Of a stretch of DNA of 8,777 nt, positions 5,999 through 8,777 are shown in pieces. How positions within the stretch are numbered: the stretch's first letter is position 1; every line of letters begins with the position of its first letter. The stretch spans positions 1-8,777 of the forward strand of contig DCMF01000004.1 of the NCBI GenBank assembly GCA_002321305.1, in the 5' to 3' direction. Origin of the DNA: Verrucomicrobia bacterium UBA1629 (GTDB lineage: Bacteria > Verrucomicrobiota > Kiritimatiellia > RFP12 > UBA1067). The notes under the pieces are model-generated. The model saw only the letters and a list, made by a program, of their open reading frames with translations, was not told the origin of the DNA and did no database searches. A program made the translations under genes and the position numbers.

Positions 5999-6310
5999 AT
6001 GGCTAAGAAACAACTCGTCCCGACCACGAAGAGCGGCATCATGCAGGCTCTCGCCGACGCCGGCGAAATCAGCAAGAAGCAGGCCGTCGCCGTCTACGAG
6101 AAGCTCATCGAGCTTGCTTACGAGGGCGCCCGCCAGAACGAAAAGGGCTGGGTCATCCCCGGGCTCGGCAAGCTCCTGATCAAGAAGCAGGGCGCGCGCA
6201 TGGTGCGCAATCCGCAGACGGGCGAGGAGAAGAAGAAACCCGCGTGCAAGGTCGCGAAGTTCCGTCTCGCAAAGGCGGCGAAGGACGCGCTCGTTCCGCC
6301 GAAGAAGTAA
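5999..6310 (+). CDS. HU/IHF family DNA-binding protein
   Basis: This 103-residue basic protein of the HU/IHF family bends and compacts DNA as a dimer. The N-terminal helical part has TKSGIMQALADAGEISKKQAVAVYEKLIELA. The core is WVIPGLGKLLIKKQGAR (51-67), where IPGLGKL corresponds to the usual GFGTF. The DNA-binding arm has RNPQTGE (70-76), with the proline whose equivalent intercalates in the minor groove. The arm (EEKKKPACKVAKFRLAKAAKDAL) and tail are lysine-rich, and the protein is slightly longer than a typical 90-residue HU. The ATG at 5999 is supported by GAAGGA at 5986-5991, 7 nt upstream. It is a single-gene unit with its own promoter and a strong terminator. Confidence 0.93.
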   Translation: MAKKQLVPTTKSGIMQALADAGEISKKQAVAVYEKLIELAYEGARQNEKGWVIPGLGKLLIKKQGARMVRNPQTGEEKKKPACKVAKFRLAKAAKDALVPPKK

Positions 6311-6339
6311 GCGTCGCGCGCATGCGCGGCCTCATGAGC

Positions 6340-6371
6340 GCCCGGTCCTGCTGAAGGGCCGGGCCTTTTTT
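6340..6371 (+). terminator. Strong intrinsic terminator after the HU-family gene
   Basis: GCCCGGTCCT (6340-6349) pairs with AGGGCCGGGC (6355-6364), ten pairs including one G-U, around a GCTGA loop, then C and six T residues (6366-6371). This is the clearest terminator in the window. The last T is also the first base of the TGG-TATAAT promoter element of pheS. Confidence 0.92.
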
Positions 6372-6379
6372 GGTATAAT
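6371..6379 (+). promoter_or_regulatory. Extended -10 promoter of pheS
   Basis: TGG-TATAAT (6371-6379) is an extended -10 element overlapping the end of the preceding terminator. No -35 match is present; that region lies in the terminator stem-loop. The predicted start near 6386 gives a short leader of about 26 nt with the Shine-Dalgarno sequence GAGGAAA at 6398-6404. Confidence 0.72.
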
Positions 6380-6411
6380 AGGCGGCAAAAATTTTTTGAG
6401 GAAAAGAAGTC

Positions 6412-7434
6412 ATGACTCTTGCTGATCTGGAGGCGGCGAAAGCCGAAAGCCTGAAGGAAATCGCGGCGGCGGCCGATGCGGCGGCCGCAGAGGCGCTGCG
6501 CGTGAAGTACGTGGGGCGCAACGGCTCCATCCCCGCGCTCATCAAGGCGATGAAGGACGTGCCGAAGGAGGAGCGCCCCGCGTTCGGCAAGGCGATCCAG
6601 GCGTGGAAGGCCGAGGTCGAGGCGGCGCTGCAGGCGTCCGGCCACCTCGGCGGGGCGGACGAGAAGGCCGTCGCGGCCGACCTCACGCTCCCCGGCCGCT
6701 GGTTCGGCCTCGGCGTGAAGCATCCGCTCTCGCGCGTCATCGAGGAGACGGCGCGCATCTTCGGGCGGCTCGGCTTCACGGTCGCCGACGGCCCGGAGCT
6801 GGAGAACCGCTTCAACAACTTCACGGCGCTCAACACGCCGCCGCACCACCCCTCGCAGGACCGGACGGACACGTTCTGGTTCAACGACGACTGCCTGCTG
6901 CGGACGCAGACCTCGCCCGTGCAGATCCGCACGATGATGGCGAACCGGCCGCCCGTGCGCGTCATCTGCCCCGGCCGCACGTTCCGCCGCGACACGACGG
7001 ACGCGACGCACTCGGCGAACTTCCACCAGATTGAGGGCCTTTACGTCGACGAGACGGCGACGAAGCCCGTCTCGCTCGCCGACCTGAAGAGCGTCCTCGC
7101 CTACTTCGCGAAGGAGATGATGGGCGACAGCGTGACCGTGCGCTTCCGTCCGCACTTCTTCCCGTTCACCGAGCCGTCCGTCGAGGTCGACTTCTCGTGC
7201 CACGTCTGCAAGGGAAGGGGCTGCAATGTCTGCAAGCAGTCGGGGTGGATCGAGGTCGCGGGCGCGGGCATGGTCGATCCGCGCGTCTTCCGGCACGTCG
7301 GCTGGGACCCGGAGAAGGTCTCCGGCTACGCCTTCGGCTTCGGCGTCGAGCGCATCGCGATGATCAAGTACGGCATCCCCGACATCCGCTGGCTCTACGA
7401 GAACGACGTGCGCTTCCTGAACCAGCTCGGCTGA
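6412..7434 (+). CDS. pheS: Phenylalanine--tRNA ligase alpha subunit
   Basis: This 340-residue catalytic subunit of the heterotetrameric enzyme charges tRNA-Phe with phenylalanine. The N-terminal ~90 residues are the alanine/lysine-rich coiled-coil arm that contacts tRNA. Class II motif 1 starts at HPLSRVIEE (from H104). Motif 2 includes CPGRTFRRDTTDATHSANFHQ (C186-Q206), containing the catalytic arginines. Motif 3 is GYAFGFGVERIAMIKYG (from G305, with R314). A C-x2-C-x4-C-x2-C cluster (263, 266, 271, 274) lies between motifs 2 and 3; this is common in bacterial PheS. Length is normal. The ATG at 6412 has GAGGAAA 7 nt upstream. The beta-subunit gene pheT, usually next door, does not follow; argJ does, 30 bp later without a terminator. 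Confidence 0.97.
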   Translation: MTLADLEAAKAESLKEIAAAADAAAAEALRVKYVGRNGSIPALIKAMKDVPKEERPAFGKAIQAWKAEVEAALQASGHLGGADEKAVAADLTLPGRWFGLGVKHPLSRVIEETARIFGRLGFTVADGPELENRFNNFTALNTPPHHPSQDRTDTFWFNDDCLLRTQTSPVQIRTMMANRPPVRVICPGRTFRRDTTDATHSANFHQIEGLYVDETATKPVSLADLKSVLAYFAKEMMGDSVTVRFRPHFFPFTEPSVEVDFSCHVCKGRGCNVCKQSGWIEVAGAGMVDPRVFRHVGWDPEKVSGYAFGFGVERIAMIKYGIPDIRWLYENDVRFLNQLG

Positions 7435-7453
7435 TTGCGAGGCGGGCAGATGC

Positions 7454-7460
7454 AGGGAGG
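7454..7460 (+). promoter_or_regulatory. Ribosome binding site that sets the argJ start
   Basis: AGGGAGG (7454-7460) lies 4 nt before the ATG at 7465 and 13 nt before the ATG at 7474. It overlaps codons that would be coding if the TTG at 7435 or ATG at 7450 were used, which argues for initiation at 7465. Confidence 0.7.
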
Positions 7461-7464
7461 CGAC

Positions 7465-8685
7465 ATGTCAGCGATGAGGTTCATCAGGGGCGGGGTCTGT
7501 TCCGCCAGGGGGTTTCGCGCGGCGGGCGTCGCGGCGGAGATCAAGTACAAGGGCCGCAACGACGTCGCGCTGCTCGTGGCGGACGCGCCGTGCGCGGCAG
7601 CGGCCGTCTTCACGACGAACCGGGTCGCGGCGGCGCCGGTCCTCTATGACCGCGAGATCGTCAAGGGCGGCAAGGTCCAGGCGATTCTCGCGAACTCCGG
7701 GTGCGCGAACGCCTGCACGGGCGAGCAGGGCCTGAAGGACGCGAAGCTGTCCGCGCTCGTGACGGCGGGCGAGCTCGGCATCGATCCGCAGCACGTCCTC
7801 GTCGCCTCGACGGGCGTCATCGGGCGTCCGCTGCCGATGGACCGGCTGCTCGCGGGCGTGAAGCGGGCGAAGGCCGCGCTCGGCCGCACGGCGGCGCACG
7901 GGCTCGCGGCGGAGAAGGCCGTCATGACGACCGACACGCGCCCGAAGGAGGCGTGCGTGACGACGGTGGTCGGCGGGAAGAAGGTGACGGTCGGCGGCAT
8001 GGCGAAGGGATCCGGCATGATCGAGCCGAACATGGCGACGATGCTGGGGTTCGTGACGACGGACGCGGCGGTGTCGCCCGCGATGCTGCGGCGCGCGCTC
8101 AGGCTCGCGATCGCGAAGAGCTTCAACAGCTTGGTTGTGGACGGCGACGAGTCGACGAACGATTCCGTCTTCCTCCTGGCGTCCGGTGCGGCCGGGAACG
8201 CGCCGATCACGCGCGGCGGGGCCGACTTCGAGGCGTTCCGCGCGGCGCTGGAGGCCGTCTGCGTCTCGCTTGCGCGGCAGATGGCGACGGACGGCGAGGG
8301 CGCGACGAAGTTCGTGACCGTGACCGTGAAGGGCGCGAAGAGCGAGAGGGACGCGGCGCGCGCGGCGCGGGCCGTCGCGAAGTCGCCGCTCGCGAAGACG
8401 AGCTGGTTCGGGCGCGATCCGAACTGGGGGCGCGTCCTCGCGGCCGTCGGCTATTCGGGCGCGGCGGTCGAGGACATGAGGGCCGAGGTCTTCTACGACG
8501 GCGTGTGGGCGTTCCGGCGCGGCGAGGTGGCGGACGAGAAGCAGCTTGCGAAGCTCGCGAAGGTGCTGAAGAGGGATGCGTTCGAGGTCGTCGTCGACCT
8601 CCACCTCGGCACGGGCGAGAGCTCGATTTACACGTGCGACCTCTCGCTTGACTACGTGCACATCAACGCGGACTATACGACGTGA
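7465..8685 (+). CDS. argJ: Bifunctional ornithine acetyltransferase / N-acetylglutamate synthase
   Basis: This 406-residue ArgJ transfers the acetyl group of N-acetylornithine to glutamate, closing the acetyl cycle of arginine synthesis. Some family members also make N-acetylglutamate from acetyl-CoA; which type this is cannot be read from sequence alone. The protein self-cleaves at KGSGMIEPNMATML, with T192 becoming the N-terminal nucleophile of the beta chain. Other family blocks are FTTNRVAAAPV, ANSGCANACTGEQG, STGVIGRPLPM, DGDESTNDS, QMATDGEGATKF, SWFGRDPNWGRVLAA and the C-terminal INADYTT. All appear intact, so the enzyme is likely functional. The ATG at 7465 is chosen for its ribosome binding site. 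It is probably transcribed with pheS. The stop lies inside a 21-bp tandem duplication. Confidence 0.96.
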   Translation: MSAMRFIRGGVCSARGFRAAGVAAEIKYKGRNDVALLVADAPCAAAAVFTTNRVAAAPVLYDREIVKGGKVQAILANSGCANACTGEQGLKDAKLSALVTAGELGIDPQHVLVASTGVIGRPLPMDRLLAGVKRAKAALGRTAAHGLAAEKAVMTTDTRPKEACVTTVVGGKKVTVGGMAKGSGMIEPNMATMLGFVTTDAAVSPAMLRRALRLAIAKSFNSLVVDGDESTNDSVFLLASGAAGNAPITRGGADFEAFRAALEAVCVSLARQMATDGEGATKFVTVTVKGAKSERDAARAARAVAKSPLAKTSWFGRDPNWGRVLAAVGYSGAAVEDMRAEVFYDGVWAFRRGEVADEKQLAKLAKVLKRDAFEVVVDLHLGTGESSIYTCDLSLDYVHINADYTT

Positions 8686-8709
8686 GGTGCGGACTATACG
8701 ACGTGAGGG
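8668..8709 (+). repeat. 21-bp tandem duplication across the argJ stop codon
   Basis: The unit GCGGACTATACGACGTGAGG plus one base occurs at 8668-8688 and again at 8689-8709; the first 20 bases are identical and only the last differs (T versus G). It spans the final codons ADYTT and TGA of argJ. The second copy is in the same frame and supplies a second TGA at 8704-8706, so readthrough would add only seven residues. Confidence 0.93.
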
Positions 8710-8717
8710 CGAGAGGT

Positions 8718-8777
8718 TGAAATCTAAAATTTAAGATTTAAAATCTAAAATTCAAGAAATTCGAAACCTGAAATTCG
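8718..8777. repeat. AT-rich repeat tract at the right edge
   Basis: Composition changes abruptly to AT-rich, built from variants of AAATCTAAAATT. Exact copies sit at 8720-8731 and 8741-8752 (21-bp period), with the inverted half-site AGATTT at 8734-8739 forming AGATTT-A-AAATCT, then looser AAATTCG variants at 8757-8763 and 8771-8777. It runs off the window, so total length and copy number are unknown. It has no coding character. It may be a degenerate tandem array, a curved A-tract region or part of a dispersed intergenic repeat. Confidence 0.7.

Noticed and set aside
7435..7464. Upstream argJ starts (TTG at 7435, ATG at 7450)
   Set aside because: The strong ribosome binding site at 7454-7460 lies downstream of both, and the extra residues do not look like the ArgJ N-terminus.
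6118..8661. Two long minus-strand open frames (6118-7296 and 7468-8661)
   Set aside because: Antisense to HU, pheS and argJ, all of which are confidently recognised on the plus strand.

Overview
This is a GC-rich bacterial chromosomal window. Every supported gene is on the + strand, packed densely, with three stop/start overlaps. The content suggests an uncultured gut- or sediment-type member of the PVC superphylum, with Kiritimatiellota or Lentisphaerota relatives my best guess. The reasons are a UxaE-type tagaturonate epimerase family protein, a PD-(D/E)XK/AAA-ATPase-like protein fragment, a minimal DUF192 protein, and very clean TATAAT boxes in a GC-rich background. The taxonomic call is inference from gene family and style; no marker gene here proves it.

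Layout. Positions 3-302 are the C-terminal end of a PD-(D/E)XK nuclease-domain protein. Positions 303-846 form a long stretch without a confident gene. It holds a promoter inside a perfect 13-bp inverted repeat, a possible 75-codon GTG-start ORF with a strong ribosome binding site, and a chain of perfect hairpins. Positions 847-2894 are a two-gene unit: a UxaE family sugar-acid epimerase followed, with a GTGA overlap, by a 303-aa protein of unknown function. Positions 3024-5835 are a three-gene operon behind a near-consensus promoter: a secreted alkaline phosphatase, a YibE/F membrane protein and a DUF192 protein, joined by GTGA and ATGA overlaps. Positions 5999-6310 encode an HU-family DNA-binding protein with its own promoter and a strong intrinsic terminator. 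Positions 6412-8685 encode PheS (phenylalanyl-tRNA synthetase alpha) and ArgJ (arginine biosynthesis), 30 bp apart and probably co-transcribed. The window ends in a 21-bp tandem duplication over the argJ stop codon and an abrupt AT-rich repeat tract.

The functions are mostly metabolic or housekeeping: hexuronate-type sugar-acid interconversion, phosphate release in the periplasm, nucleoid structure, tRNA charging and arginine synthesis. I found no defence system, CRISPR array, complete mobile element, tRNA or rRNA. The points that most deserve a second look are the structured region 303-846, the apparently leaderless starts of the epimerase and phosphatase genes, the uncharacterised partner of the epimerase, and the repeats at the right edge.
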